NCBI GenBank assembly: GCA_051986465.1
Contig: JBPYFB010000617.1
Span: 1-19,175, forward strand
Direction: 5' to 3'
From: DATEJJ01 sp051986465
GTDB taxonomy: Bacteria; Actinomycetota; Actinomycetes; Mycobacteriales; Micromonosporaceae
DNA: 19,175 nt
In this document: positions 6,664 to 14,796 of the stretch, one piece after another
How the letters are laid out: each line of letters begins with the position of its first letter
Position numbering within the stretch: position 1 is the stretch's first letter
The notes under the pieces: model-generated
Databases searched by the model: none
The model's input: the letters and a program-made list of their open reading frames with translations, nothing else
What the model was told of the DNA's origin: nothing
Made by a program: the position numbers and the translations under genes

Positions 6664-9600
6664 ATGTCCCGACGCGTCACAACGATCATCACCGCGCTGG
6701 TCGCCGGCGCCGCGGTCAGCCTCGCCGTGCCACTCACCCCGGCCGCCGCGGCGACCGGATACGCCGGCTTCAACGACTACTGCCTGAGCCAGTGCGGCGA
6801 CGTACTGCCGCCGGGCGAGAACGGCAACGCCACGCTCGTCGACATCCTCGGCAACAAGACTCTCGGTACCCGCCCCGCCCACTTCACCGACCAGCTCGAC
6901 AAGTACGCGAACCTGCTCTACGGGTACACCGGGCTGACCGACGCGCAGATCAGCCGGTTCTACAACGACGGCTCGTTCGGGGTACCGGCCGGGCAGGTCG
7001 AGCGCACCGAGACGCCCCGCTCCGACGTGACGATCGTGCGCGACACGTCCCTTGGGGTACCGCACGTCACCGGTACAACGCGGGCCGGCACGATGTTCGG
7101 CGCCGGGTACGCGGGCGCCGAGGACCGGCTGTTCCTCATGGACCTGCTGCGCCACGTCGGGCGCGGCGAGCTCACCTCGTTCGCCGGTGGCGCGCCCGGA
7201 AACCGGTCGCTGGAGCAGAGCGTCTGGCGCAACTCCCCGTACACCGAGGCCGACCTCCAGACGCAGGTCGACGCGCTGAAGGCGAAGGGCAACCGCGGCG
7301 CCCAGCTCTACGACGACGTACAGAGCTACGTGGCGGGCATCAACGCGTACATCGCGTACTGCATGGCCAACCGCAACTGCCCCGGCGAGTACGTGCTCAC
7401 CGGACACCTCGACGCCATCACCAACGCGGGCGGGCCGCAGCCGTTCCAGGCGACCGACCTGATGGCGATCTCCGGCGTGATCGGCGGCCTGTTCGGCGGT
7501 GGTGGCGGCGGCGAGATGGCCTCCGCGCTGGTCCGCATCGCGGCCCGCGCGAAGTACGGCACGACCGCCGGCGACCAGGTGTGGCAGGCGTTGCGGGAGC
7601 AGAACGACCCGGAGGCCGTGCTCACACTCCACAATGGACAGAGTTTCCCGTACGGCCAGCCGCCGGCCTCGGCCGCGAGCGTCGTGCTTCCCGACGCCGG
7701 TACCGCCGCACCGCAGCAGGAGGTGTTCGATCCGGCGGGTTCGGCGAACAGCAGCTCGATATCCTCATCCGCACGGGGTGCGCTGCCGGGACTCACAACA
7801 GGGTCTGGCGCAGCGCACCAGGGCATGTCCAACGCGGTCGTGGTATCCGGCGCGAACACCACCACCGGGCACCCGATCGCCGTGTTCGGGCCGCAGACCG
7901 GGTACTTCTCGCCGCAACTGCTGATGCTGGAGGAGTTGCAGGGTCCGGGTATCAGTGCGCGCGGCATCGCCTTCGCCGGGCTGAACCTGTACGTGCTGAT
8001 CGGGCGCGGCCAGGACTACGCCTGGAGCGCGACCTCCGCCGAGCAGGACATCACCGACACCTACGCGGTGCCGCTGTGCGACCCGGCCGGCGGTACCCCC
8101 ACCGCCAACTCCACCAGCTACCTGTTCCGTGGCGCCTGCACCCCGATGGAGGTGCTGAAGAAACAGAACTCCTGGACGCCGAACACGGCCGACTCCACCG
8201 CTGCCGGCTCGTACACGCTCATCACGTACCGCACCAGGTACGGTCTGGTCACCTGGCGCGGCCTCGTGGGCGGCAAGCCGTACGCGTTCACCGCCCTGCG
8301 CGCCACGTACCGGCACGAGGCGGACTCCGCGATCGGCTTCCAGATGTACGACGACCCGGCCGAGATGGGTACCGCCGCCGGATTCCAGAACGCGGCGTCC
8401 AATGTGGACTTCGCGTTCAACTGGTTCTACGTTAACTCAACGCAGGCCGGGTACTTCGACTCCGGCCTGAACCCGGTACGGGCCAGCGGCGCCGACCCGA
8501 ACCTGCCGCAGAGCACCGGGTACGAGTGGCAGGGCTGGGATCCGGCCACCAACACCGCGACATACACACCGGCGGGCGCGCATCCCAACTCGGTGAACCA
8601 GGACTACTACGTCAGCTGGAACAACAAGCAGGCCAAGGATTACAGCGCGGCCGACGGCAACTTCAGCTTCGGGCCGGTGCAGCGGGCGCAGCTGCTGGAC
8701 GCTCCGGTGGCCGCTGCCGTCCACAGTGGAGCGAAGCTGGACCGGGCCGGGGTGGTACGGATCGCACAGGACGCGGCCGGTACCGACCTGCGCGCCAAGC
8801 AGGTGCTCCCGTACCTGTTGCAGGTGCTGGGCAGCCAGGCCGTCACGGACGCCGGCCTCGCCGCCACGGTCGCCTCGCTGCAGGCCTGGTACAACGCGGG
8901 CGCGCGCCGGCTAGAGGCCGCGGCCGGCACCAGGACGTACCAGTACGCCGACGCCATCCGGGTCTTCGACGCGTGGTGGCCGCTGCTCGTCTCGGCCGAG
9001 TTCAAGGGCGGCATGGGCACCGGGTTGTACCAGTCGCTGGTGGACGCGATCCAGGTCAACGAGTCGCCCTCGGGCGGCCAGCAGGGCGACGGGGCAGGCG
9101 CCGCCGGCTCGGCCAACCAGGCCCAGGCGCACAAGGGCTCGTCGTTCCAGTTCGGCTGGTGGGGGTACGTGTCGAAGGACCTGCGGCAGGTACTCGGGCA
9201 GCCGGTGGCCAGCCCGCTGCCGGTACCGTACTGCGGCGGTGGCAGCCTCTCGGCGTGTCGCGACGCGCTGCTGTCCGCGCTGAGCCAGGCGGCCGCGCAG
9301 CCCGCGAGCCAGGTGTACCCGGGCGACTCGGTCTGCTCCGCCGGCGACCAGTGGTGCGCCGACGCCATCGAACAGTCCCCGCTCGGCGGCGTCACCGACC
9401 CGCTCATCGCGTGGCAGAACCGCCCCACGTACCAGCAGGTCGTCTCGTTCCCGGCGCACCGCGGCGACAACATCGCCAACCTGGCCCAGGGGCGTACCGC
9501 CACGGCGTCCAGCACCCAGCTGCTCACCAGCTACACGCCGGCCAAGGCGGTCGACGGCGACCCGAGCACCCGCTGGTCGAGCAGTTACAGCGACAACCAG

Positions 9601-9864
9601 TGGATCAAGGTGGACCTCGGCTCCGCGCAGCAGGTGAGCCGGGTGATCCTCAGTTGGGAGGCGGCGTACGGGAAGGCGTACCACATCGACGTCTCCACGG
9701 ACGGCAGCACGTGGCGACAGGTCTTCAGTACCGGTACGGGCGCCGGCGGTACCGACAACGACACCTTCGCGGCGACCACCGCCCGGTACGTCCGCATGGT
9801 CGGGGTGACCCGCGGCACCAGCTACGGGTACTCCCTGTACGAGTTCGGCGTCTACGCCATCTGA
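6664..9864 (+). CDS. Secreted penicillin acylase family protein with C-terminal F5/8 type C domain
   Basis: Large N-terminal-nucleophile hydrolase, 1066 residues. Residues 1-30 form a secretion signal (RR at 3-4, hydrophobic core, PAAAA|T). The acylase part follows the alpha/linker/beta plan: an alpha-like region with VTIVRDTSLGVPHVTG and GYAGAEDRLFLMDLLRHVGRG, then HQGMSNAVVVSG, where Ser389 matches the beta-chain nucleophile that becomes exposed by self-cleavage, followed by IAVFGPQTGYFSP. Residues about 939-1066 are a discoidin/F5-8C domain (AVDGDPSTRWSSSYSDNQWI, VDLGSAQQVSRVILSWE, ARYVRMVGV), which commonly binds glycans or other surfaces. ATG at 6664 follows GGAGGGG; an in-frame ATG at 6595 would put a hydrophilic stretch before the signal peptide. 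A weak hairpin (ATGAGA/TCTCAT, 6599-6636) precedes the ribosome site. Relatives cleave beta-lactams, acyl-homoserine lactones or lipopeptide acyl chains; the substrate here is unknown. Confidence 0.9.
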   Translation: MSRRVTTIITALVAGAAVSLAVPLTPAAAATGYAGFNDYCLSQCGDVLPPGENGNATLVDILGNKTLGTRPAHFTDQLDKYANLLYGYTGLTDAQISRFYNDGSFGVPAGQVERTETPRSDVTIVRDTSLGVPHVTGTTRAGTMFGAGYAGAEDRLFLMDLLRHVGRGELTSFAGGAPGNRSLEQSVWRNSPYTEADLQTQVDALKAKGNRGAQLYDDVQSYVAGINAYIAYCMANRNCPGEYVLTGHLDAITNAGGPQPFQATDLMAISGVIGGLFGGGGGGEMASALVRIAARAKYGTTAGDQVWQALREQNDPEAVLTLHNGQSFPYGQPPASAASVVLPDAGTAAPQQEVFDPAGSANSSSISSSARGALPGLTTGSGAAHQGMSNAVVVSGANTTTGHPIAVFGPQTGYFSPQLLMLEELQGPGISARGIAFAGLNLYVLIGRGQDYAWSATSAEQDITDTYAVPLCDPAGGTPTANSTSYLFRGACTPMEVLKKQNSWTPNTADSTAAGSYTLITYRTRYGLVTWRGLVGGKPYAFTALRATYRHEADSAIGFQMYDDPAEMGTAAGFQNAASNVDFAFNWFYVNSTQAGYFDSGLNPVRASGADPNLPQSTGYEWQGWDPATNTATYTPAGAHPNSVNQDYYVSWNNKQAKDYSAADGNFSFGPVQRAQLLDAPVAAAVHSGAKLDRAGVVRIAQDAAGTDLRAKQVLPYLLQVLGSQAVTDAGLAATVASLQAWYNAGARRLEAAAGTRTYQYADAIRVFDAWWPLLVSAEFKGGMGTGLYQSLVDAIQVNESPSGGQQGDGAGAAGSANQAQAHKGSSFQFGWWGYVSKDLRQVLGQPVASPLPVPYCGGGSLSACRDALLSALSQAAAQPASQVYPGDSVCSAGDQWCADAIEQSPLGGVTDPLIAWQNRPTYQQVVSFPAHRGDNIANLAQGRTATASSTQLLTSYTPAKAVDGDPSTRWSSSYSDNQWIKVDLGSAQQVSRVILSWEAAYGKAYHIDVSTDGSTWRQVFSTGTGAGGTDNDTFAATTARYVRMVGVTRGTSYGYSLYEFGVYAI

Positions 9865-9889
9865 CGCCGATCTGCCCAGCCCCACCCGC

Positions 9890-9931
9890 CCCCAAGATCG
9901 TCGCAATTTCATTGAAATTGCGGCCTTGGGG
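9890..9931. terminator. Hairpin terminator between convergent genes
   Basis: An outer stem CCCCAAG/CTTGGGG (9890-9896 with 9925-9931) encloses a perfect inverted repeat at 9902-9922, ten bases each side of one central base (CGCAATTTCA-T-TGAAATTGCG). It begins 25 bp after the acylase stop and can work in both directions, also serving the GGDEF gene that ends at 10030. No U-run follows, which is normal in actinobacteria. Confidence 0.7.
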
Positions 9932-9940
9932 AGCCCGGGA

Positions 9941-9980
9941 GGCCGCAACTTCAATGAAGTTGCGGCCGCGGGCGGCCCGC
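9941..9980. repeat. Perfect 27-bp palindrome followed by a 13-bp palindrome
   Basis: Positions 9941-9967 are a perfect inverted repeat, 13 bases (GGCCGCAACTTCA) on each side of a central A. It is a close relative of the palindrome at 9902-9922 (CGCAAyTTCA core in both). GCGGGC-G-GCCCGC follows directly (9968-9980). It may be a second terminator, read from the minus strand, or a dispersed palindromic repeat. Confidence 0.7.
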
Positions 9981-10029
9981 CGGGCGTTGATCAGGGTGGT
10001 CGGTCGGCTGACCTCGCGGCCGGGGGTGC

Positions 10030-11568
10030 CTAGCCTGCGACCGACGGGGCCGTGTCGGGAAGCGCCTCGACCATCGCGGGCGCGAACAGCTCGGCGCGGC
10101 CCCGGCCGTTGCGCTTGGCCTGGTACATCGCGATGTCGGCGTGCCTGATCAGGTCGGCCGGGTCGGCCTGGCCGGGCGCGCTGAGCGCGATGCCGATGCT
10201 CGCGGTGACCCACAGTTGGTGACGCGAGACCAGCATGGGCTCGGCCATCTGGGCGAGGATGCGCTCGGCGACCGCGACCGCGTCAGCCGCGCCACCCACC
10301 CCGGGCAGCATGACCGCGAACTCGTCGCCACCGAAGCGGGCCGCCGTGTCCTCGGCGCGCAGCGCGTGCCGCACCCGTTCGGCCGTCGCCATCAGCACCT
10401 GGTCGCCCACGCTGTGTCCGAGCGCGTCGTTGACGCCCTTGAAGCGGTCGATGTCGAGAAAGAGCAGGGCCACCGGGGCGCCGGAGCGCTGCGCGCGGGC
10501 CAGCCGCTCGCCGAGGCGCTCGAGGAACAGGCCGCGGCTGGCCAGGCCGGTCAGCGCGTCGTGGAAGGCGAGATGCATGCGGTTGACCGTGGCCGCGTCG
10601 GTCAGGGCGAGGCTGACGTGACCGGCGAAGGCCTGCAGGGTCTGCTCGTCGGAGTCGTTGAAGACCCGGCGGGGGCGGCGTGAGGCGATCAGCAGCGCGC
10701 CCTTGACGGCACCCCCGATGTGCACCGGCGCGGCCATCGACGCGTACACCGGACCGCCGGCGAACTGCCCGATGACCGGGGACGCGTCCGCCTCGCCGTG
10801 GAAGGCGACGATGCCGTCGACGAGCATCGCGGTACCGGCCGCGCCGGCCTCGGTCAGCGGTACCGGCGGGTGCTGCCGGGCCTGCTCGGCGTCGAGCCCC
10901 ACCATCGAGCGCAGCCAGGCCCGCTCCGGGTCCGCGTCGTCCAGCAGCCACAGCCCGACGATGGCGTCGCGCAGCAGGTCGTGCGCCGCGGTGGTGATGG
11001 TGTCGAGGATCTGCTGCAGGGGCTGGCGGCGGGAGATCGCCCGCTGGATCTCGAACAGGTGCTCCAGCAGCCGCTGGTGTTCCCGCAGCTCGGTGACGAG
11101 TTGCCGGTTCACCGCGACCTGCTGGTCGCTGCGCTCGCGCATCTCGTGCTCGGCCTGCAGGGTACGCAGCATCGTCAGGGTCAGCTCCAGCAGCCGGGCC
11201 ATGCCGCGCACCAGGTTCTGCTCCTCGATGGAGAACCCGTCACCCCAGCGCGCCAGCACCAGGTGGCCCGGGTGGCTGCCGCCCCAGGACGCGGTGGCGA
11301 CCGGGCAACGCCCCACGCCCGGTATCGAGAGCCACTGCTGCCGCCGCTGCGCGACCGCCACCAGGTCGGCCTCGGGCACCTGGCCGGCGGGGAAGCCGAT
11401 GGAGGCGGCCACCCGCTCGCCGAGCAGGACCGCCGCCACCTCGGCCTCGAGTGCCTGGGCCGAGCGCTCGACCGCGCCCTGCATCGCGGATGCCTGGCCG
11501 GTGAACGAGGAGACCACGGCGAGCAGCTCGACGAGCTGGTGAATGTGGAGTGAGGCAGGCTCGGTCAT
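10030..11568 (-). CDS. Diguanylate cyclase with GAF sensor domains (GAF-like, GAF, GGDEF)
   Basis: Cytoplasmic signalling enzyme predicted to make cyclic di-GMP; 512 residues with no membrane segment. Residues about 1-140 form a GAF-like sensor, about 140-180 a helical linker rich in Glu/Gln/Arg that probably pairs two subunits, about 185-330 a second GAF domain (LQQILDTITTAAHDLL, YASMAAPVHIGGAVKGALLIA), and about 340-500 the GGDEF domain (HDALTGLASRGLFLERL, FLDIDRFKGVNDALGHSVGD). The active-site motif GGDEF is intact at 413-417 and the product-inhibition I-site RxxD is present as R404-D407, so it should be both active and feedback-controlled. No EAL domain follows. ATG at 11568 overlaps the FIST-gene stop (ATGA), so both are made from one mRNA; the FIST protein is the likely partner sensor. 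Confidence 0.92.
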   Translation of the reverse strand: MTEPASLHIHQLVELLAVVSSFTGQASAMQGAVERSAQALEAEVAAVLLGERVAASIGFPAGQVPEADLVAVAQRRQQWLSIPGVGRCPVATASWGGSHPGHLVLARWGDGFSIEEQNLVRGMARLLELTLTMLRTLQAEHEMRERSDQQVAVNRQLVTELREHQRLLEHLFEIQRAISRRQPLQQILDTITTAAHDLLRDAIVGLWLLDDADPERAWLRSMVGLDAEQARQHPPVPLTEAGAAGTAMLVDGIVAFHGEADASPVIGQFAGGPVYASMAAPVHIGGAVKGALLIASRRPRRVFNDSDEQTLQAFAGHVSLALTDAATVNRMHLAFHDALTGLASRGLFLERLGERLARAQRSGAPVALLFLDIDRFKGVNDALGHSVGDQVLMATAERVRHALRAEDTAARFGGDEFAVMLPGVGGAADAVAVAERILAQMAEPMLVSRHQLWVTASIGIALSAPGQADPADLIRHADIAMYQAKRNGRGRAELFAPAMVEALPDTAPSVAG

Positions 11569-12743
11569 GCCAGTGCCAGTACGGCGAGCGATTGGTTGTG
11601 AAAACCGTCGATACCCCGTACCCGCGCGATCTCGCCGTACGTGTGGAAGCCGGCGAACGGCACGCCGTCGGCCCACTTGACGAGGCGCTCCGACTCGCGC
11701 CGCATGCCGTCCTCGCCGAGCACCGCACGCAGCGCCGCGCAGCTGAAGGTGAGCATGCCGATCGGACCGGCGCAGCCCAGCCGGGCCAGCGCCTCCTGGC
11801 AGGCGGCGTCGGTGGCGGCCAGGATCGACTCGGTGTCGCCGGTCATCGCCCAGGTCAGGCCCCCGTGCGGGATGGAGCTGCCGCCACCGAGGGTGCGCCC
11901 GGCGAGGTCGACCTCGGTGCTCAGGTTGCGCGCCTCGATGCCGCTGCGTCGCTGCACGCCCAGCGGCCTCGGCAGGCTGAACGCGGTGAACGCGGCCCGG
12001 TCGGTGTACGCGTCCGGCGGGGCGGACAGCCGGCTCAGGTACACGTCGAGGGCGGGCCGGTCGTCCAACGTGTACACCCGGCCGTTGGCGCTGTGCGTGA
12101 CGATCATCGGAGCGCCGATCGCCCGGTACCCGTGCCGGACCGCCACCGAGATCGGCGCCTCCGACGCGATCGTGGCGGCGACCACCGCGTTGTCCAGCAC
12201 CTGGCCACCGCCGAGCAGGTACACGCCGGCCATCCGCCAGCCGTCGGCCGCGCCGCCACCGAAGAGCGGGACGCTCGCCCCGAGCGTGGCGTAGCAGCCA
12301 CGCAGGATCGCCTCCTGGTCGCGTACCAGCCCGTCGGTCAGCAGCACCAGCACCCGGTACGGCAGGTCCGGCGCGACGTTCGCGCAGCGGGCGACGTGCT
12401 GGCCCGCCTCCCGCTGGCATCCGGCCACGCCCGTGGCCACGGCGGTAGAGACTTCGAAGCCGGGGCCGCCGATCGCCGCCACGGTGACCGACCCGTCGAC
12501 CGGCCCGTCCGGCGACATCTCGCCATGCGTCGAGCAGCCGATGACCGGTACGCCCGGCGCGCCCGCGCGCAGCCCGGCCAGTACCGTCTCCGGATCGTGC
12601 CCGATCGCCGCGAAGGCCAGCAGCAGCTTGGGCTGGTCGCCGATGATCGCGCGGTGGGTGGCCGCCAGTGCGGCGGGGTACGAGTCGGGGTGCGTGCTGC
12701 GGCCGACGCCCATCCAGCGCCGCATCCCCGGCAGCCTGCCCAT
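11565..12743 (-). CDS. FIST domain sensory protein
   Basis: Two-part FIST protein (FIST_N and FIST_C), about 392 residues. The N-terminal half shows MGVGRSTHPDSY, LLLAFAAIGHDPETVLAGL and PVIGCSTHGEMSPDG; the C-terminal half ends with the family hallmark FAGFHTYGEIARVRGIDGFHNQSLAVLAL. FIST proteins are soluble sensors proposed to bind small ligands and are often encoded beside diguanylate cyclases, kinases or chemotaxis genes; here the next gene is a GGDEF cyclase, overlapping by 4 bp. Start choice: GTG at 12755 has its GGGAG right against it, whereas ATG at 12743 has GGGAGG 12 bases upstream, so I prefer 12743; ATG at 12725 (MRRWMGVGRST) is also possible. No membrane segment is present. How it acts on the cyclase is not visible. 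Confidence 0.88.
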   Translation of the reverse strand: MGRLPGMRRWMGVGRSTHPDSYPAALAATHRAIIGDQPKLLLAFAAIGHDPETVLAGLRAGAPGVPVIGCSTHGEMSPDGPVDGSVTVAAIGGPGFEVSTAVATGVAGCQREAGQHVARCANVAPDLPYRVLVLLTDGLVRDQEAILRGCYATLGASVPLFGGGAADGWRMAGVYLLGGGQVLDNAVVAATIASEAPISVAVRHGYRAIGAPMIVTHSANGRVYTLDDRPALDVYLSRLSAPPDAYTDRAAFTAFSLPRPLGVQRRSGIEARNLSTEVDLAGRTLGGGSSIPHGGLTWAMTGDTESILAATDAACQEALARLGCAGPIGMLTFSCAALRAVLGEDGMRRESERLVKWADGVPFAGFHTYGEIARVRGIDGFHNQSLAVLALA

Positions 12744-12849
12744 CTCCGCCAGCACCTCCCGACGAAGGCAGAGACTACTACGCCTGGTACCGCCGCCGCT
12801 GCGCCTCGTTGCCTGCGGCGCTGCCCGTTCCGGGCTCCGTAATCTCCGA

Positions 12850-12861
12850 TAGCGTACGGGA
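12850..12861 (+). promoter_or_regulatory. Probable leaderless promoter (-10 TAGCGT)
   Basis: TAGCGT at 12850-12855 has the TAnnnT form of an actinobacterial -10 element and ends six bases before the ATG at 12862, with no Shine-Dalgarno in between. This geometry predicts transcription starting at the A of the start codon. No convincing -35 is seen 17 bp upstream. The rest of the gap (12756-12849) holds a GC-rich imperfect hairpin (CGCCGC/GCGGCG) resembling the repeat at 2307-2433. Confidence 0.5.
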
Positions 12862-13605
12862 ATGAAGGAAGAACTGGTCGCCCGGGAGGACTTCTTCCCC
12901 GGCCACGGCGACGACTCGGTACAGGCCTACATGGCGCGGCCGACGGGCGAGGGATCGCACGGCTCGGTCGTCGTGATCCACCACATGCCCGGCTGGGATG
13001 CCGCCTCGAAGGAGATCACCCGGCGCTTCGCCGCCCACGGGTACCTGGCCATCTGTCCCAACCTGCACTACCGCGAGGCGCCCGGGGCGAGCCCGGACGA
13101 CGCCTCCGCCGCTGCCCGGGCGGCCGGCGGGGTACCGGACGAGCGGCTCGTGGGCGACGTGTCGGGCGCGGCCGGGTACCTGCGCGGGCAGCCCGGCAGC
13201 AACGGCAAGGTCGGCGTGATCGGGTACTGCTCCGGCGGCCGGCAGGCGTTCCTCGCCGCGTGCAGCCTCCCGCTGCAGGCCGCGGTGGACTGTTACGGCG
13301 CGTTCGTCGTCGGCGAACCGCCGGCCGGCATGCCGATGAAAGTCACGCCGCTGCTCGACAAGGCCAAGGACCTGTCCTGCCCGCTGCTGGGCCTGTTCGG
13401 CGCGGAGGACTCCTACCCCTCGCCCGAGCAGACCGCCGAACTGGAGGCCGAACTGAACCGCCTCGGCAAGGAACACGACTTCCACACGTACGACGGCGCC
13501 GGGCACGCCTTCTTCGCCGTGGACCGGCCGTCGTACCGCCAGCACGCGGCGGTCGAGGGCTGGGCGCGGATCTGGGAGTTCTTCGGCAAGCACCTGGCCG
13601 GGTGA
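12862..13605 (+). CDS. Dienelactone hydrolase family protein
   Basis: Alpha/beta hydrolase of 247 residues, cytoplasmic. The cysteine-nucleophile elbow is GYCSGG with C123, the acid is D183 (FGAEDSYPS) and the base H215 (DGAGHAFF), a complete Cys-Asp-His triad as in the dienelactone hydrolase family. Other family features are VVVIHHMPGWD near residue 36 and the start of a lid region around 60-95. Members open lactone rings in chloroaromatic degradation, but most actinobacterial copies are uncharacterised esterases; no aromatic-degradation gene is nearby, so the substrate is unknown. The ATG appears to be leaderless. The stop codon overlaps a GTG of the following small gene, so the two are probably cotranslated. 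Confidence 0.9.
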   Translation: MKEELVAREDFFPGHGDDSVQAYMARPTGEGSHGSVVVIHHMPGWDAASKEITRRFAAHGYLAICPNLHYREAPGASPDDASAAARAAGGVPDERLVGDVSGAAGYLRGQPGSNGKVGVIGYCSGGRQAFLAACSLPLQAAVDCYGAFVVGEPPAGMPMKVTPLLDKAKDLSCPLLGLFGAEDSYPSPEQTAELEAELNRLGKEHDFHTYDGAGHAFFAVDRPSYRQHAAVEGWARIWEFFGKHLAG

Positions 13606-13610
13606 GCGGC

Positions 13611-13889
13611 GTGTGTACATACGCGACCGAGATGGTCGGCATCGAAGGTAGCGGCAAGGGCGGCGACGGCTGGTTCGCGCTGACCCGGGCGACCGTCTAC
13701 TTCGACCATCCGGTACACGCCAGCGCCGAGCACACGCTGAACATCGATTTCGCCGCGCCGGAGCGGGGACCCGCCGCGCGGGTGGCGGTCGAGCTCACCG
13801 AGGAGTCGGCCTACGCCCTTATCGAAGCGATTCGCAAGGCGCTCGCCTCGGCACCCTCGGGCCTCACCACAGTGGACAGTCACGAATAA
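13611..13889 (+). CDS. Small conserved-looking protein, resembles DUF6295 family
   Basis: A 92-residue product starting MCTYATEMVGIEGSGKG, with DGWFALTRATVYFDHPVHA in the middle, LNIDFAAPERGPAARVAVELT, and a final helix (ESAYALIEAIRKAL). From memory this pattern fits a small actinobacterial family of unknown function (DUF6295); I could not check it. No signal or membrane segment is present. Two starts are possible: GTG at 13602, which overlaps the hydrolase stop as GTGA, or GTG at 13611, which gives the MCTY beginning I associate with the family. Coupling to the dienelactone hydrolase suggests a shared task, but no function can be assigned. Its codon use matches its neighbours, and a strong hairpin follows four bases after the stop. 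Confidence 0.72.
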   Translation: MCTYATEMVGIEGSGKGGDGWFALTRATVYFDHPVHASAEHTLNIDFAAPERGPAARVAVELTEESAYALIEAIRKALASAPSGLTTVDSHE

Positions 13890-13892
13890 AGG

Positions 13893-13928
13893 CTCGGCCG
13901 GCGTCCACGGGGGAAGACGCCGGCCGAG
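13893..13928. terminator. Strong hairpin terminator, 13-bp perfect stem
   Basis: CTCGGCCGGCGTC and GACGCCGGCCGAG pair perfectly around a 10-base loop. It lies between the small gene ending at 13889 and the convergent GNAT gene ending at 13959, so it can stop transcription from both sides. There is no U-run after the stem on either strand. Confidence 0.85.
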
Positions 13929-13958
13929 TGGTCGCAGCGTACCGAATCCGGGAGTTTC

Positions 13959-14651
13959 TCACAAGGCGGCGGGTGGCATGCCCAGCGCTTGCCACCCGCG
14001 GTCGGGAAAACCGGCCGCAGCCGCGGTGCGCGCCGAGGCGATGTTGGCCGGGTCGTGGACGTAGGTCGGCACCGCGCCGCCGGCGAGGATGCGCCGCGCG
14101 GCCTGGGCGACCAGCCGGGCGGCCAGGCCCCGGCCGCGATGCTGCGGCTCGGTGCCGACCGCCAGCTCCACGCCGTACCGGTCGTGCCGCTTGAGCCCCA
14201 CCCCGGCCGCGTACGCGCCATCCACGAGCGCGACGAGCGCCTCGCCGCCGAACGGGTGCAGCCACTCCGGTAGGCGCGGATCGGTCGCGGCCAGCCACTG
14301 CCCCGCCTCCGGCAGGTCGCTCGGTTCGAGCGTCCAGCGCAGCGTGCCGAGCCACACCGGCAAGCCCGCGCGGTCCAGCGCGCCGGCCAGCACCGCGGGC
14401 AGCCCCGGCCACTGCGCGCCCAGCGCGCGCACCGCCGCCGCCCGCCCCTCCGGTACGGACAGCACCGCGCCGCTCGGGGTGGACACGCCGACCGCCTCGT
14501 ACACGCGCCCGTCCCAGCCGGGTGCCGAGCGCGCCGGCGACTCGACGACGGTCAGCCCGTCCTGCGGCGGCCAGGCGCCGAGCCAGGTGGTCAGGTGCGC
14601 GGCCAGCCGGTCGGTCGCCGCACCCTCGGTCGCATCTCCAGTGGCATCCAT
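13959..14651 (-). CDS. GNAT family N-acetyltransferase
   Basis: Predicted acetyl-CoA-dependent acetyltransferase of 230 residues. The C-terminal third carries the GNAT core: ELAVGTEPQHRGRGLAARL around 165-185, containing the Q/RxxGxG/A pyrophosphate-binding motif as QHRGRG, followed by a helix and TYVHDPANIASARTAAAAGF, the usual N-x-x-S/A-x-x-x-A-x-x-x-G-F tail. The first half is less conserved and probably sets the substrate. ATG at 14651 is preceded by GGAGGTGA, an almost ideal ribosome site; the open frame continues upstream to 14876, but that part crosses the opposite-strand miniprotein gene and its promoter region. It is transcribed divergently from the miniprotein. The acceptor is unknown. 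Confidence 0.87.
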   Translation of the reverse strand: MDATGDATEGAATDRLAAHLTTWLGAWPPQDGLTVVESPARSAPGWDGRVYEAVGVSTPSGAVLSVPEGRAAAVRALGAQWPGLPAVLAGALDRAGLPVWLGTLRWTLEPSDLPEAGQWLAATDPRLPEWLHPFGGEALVALVDGAYAAGVGLKRHDRYGVELAVGTEPQHRGRGLAARLVAQAARRILAGGAVPTYVHDPANIASARTAAAAGFPDRGWQALGMPPAAL

Positions 14652-14796
14652 CGTCGCGGTCACCTCCGAACCGTATCCCGAGCGGCACGAAACCGTGATA
14701 ACTCGCCACAACGACCGACCTACCTTCAAAGCAGTAGGGGTAATCGCGCGAGGAACGGGGTAAGTCGAGTCAGGCACGATCACGGAGGAGGCCACC

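Noticed and set aside
11569..12420. Upstream extension of the GGDEF frame into the FIST gene
   Set aside because: Arg/Gly/Pro-rich shadow of the FIST gene; the ATG at 11568 overlapping the FIST stop is a better start.
10030..13889. Possible defence or toxin-antitoxin system around the small genes
   Set aside because: Neither the 92-residue nor the 42-residue product, nor any neighbour, shows nuclease, kinase, antitoxin or restriction motifs.
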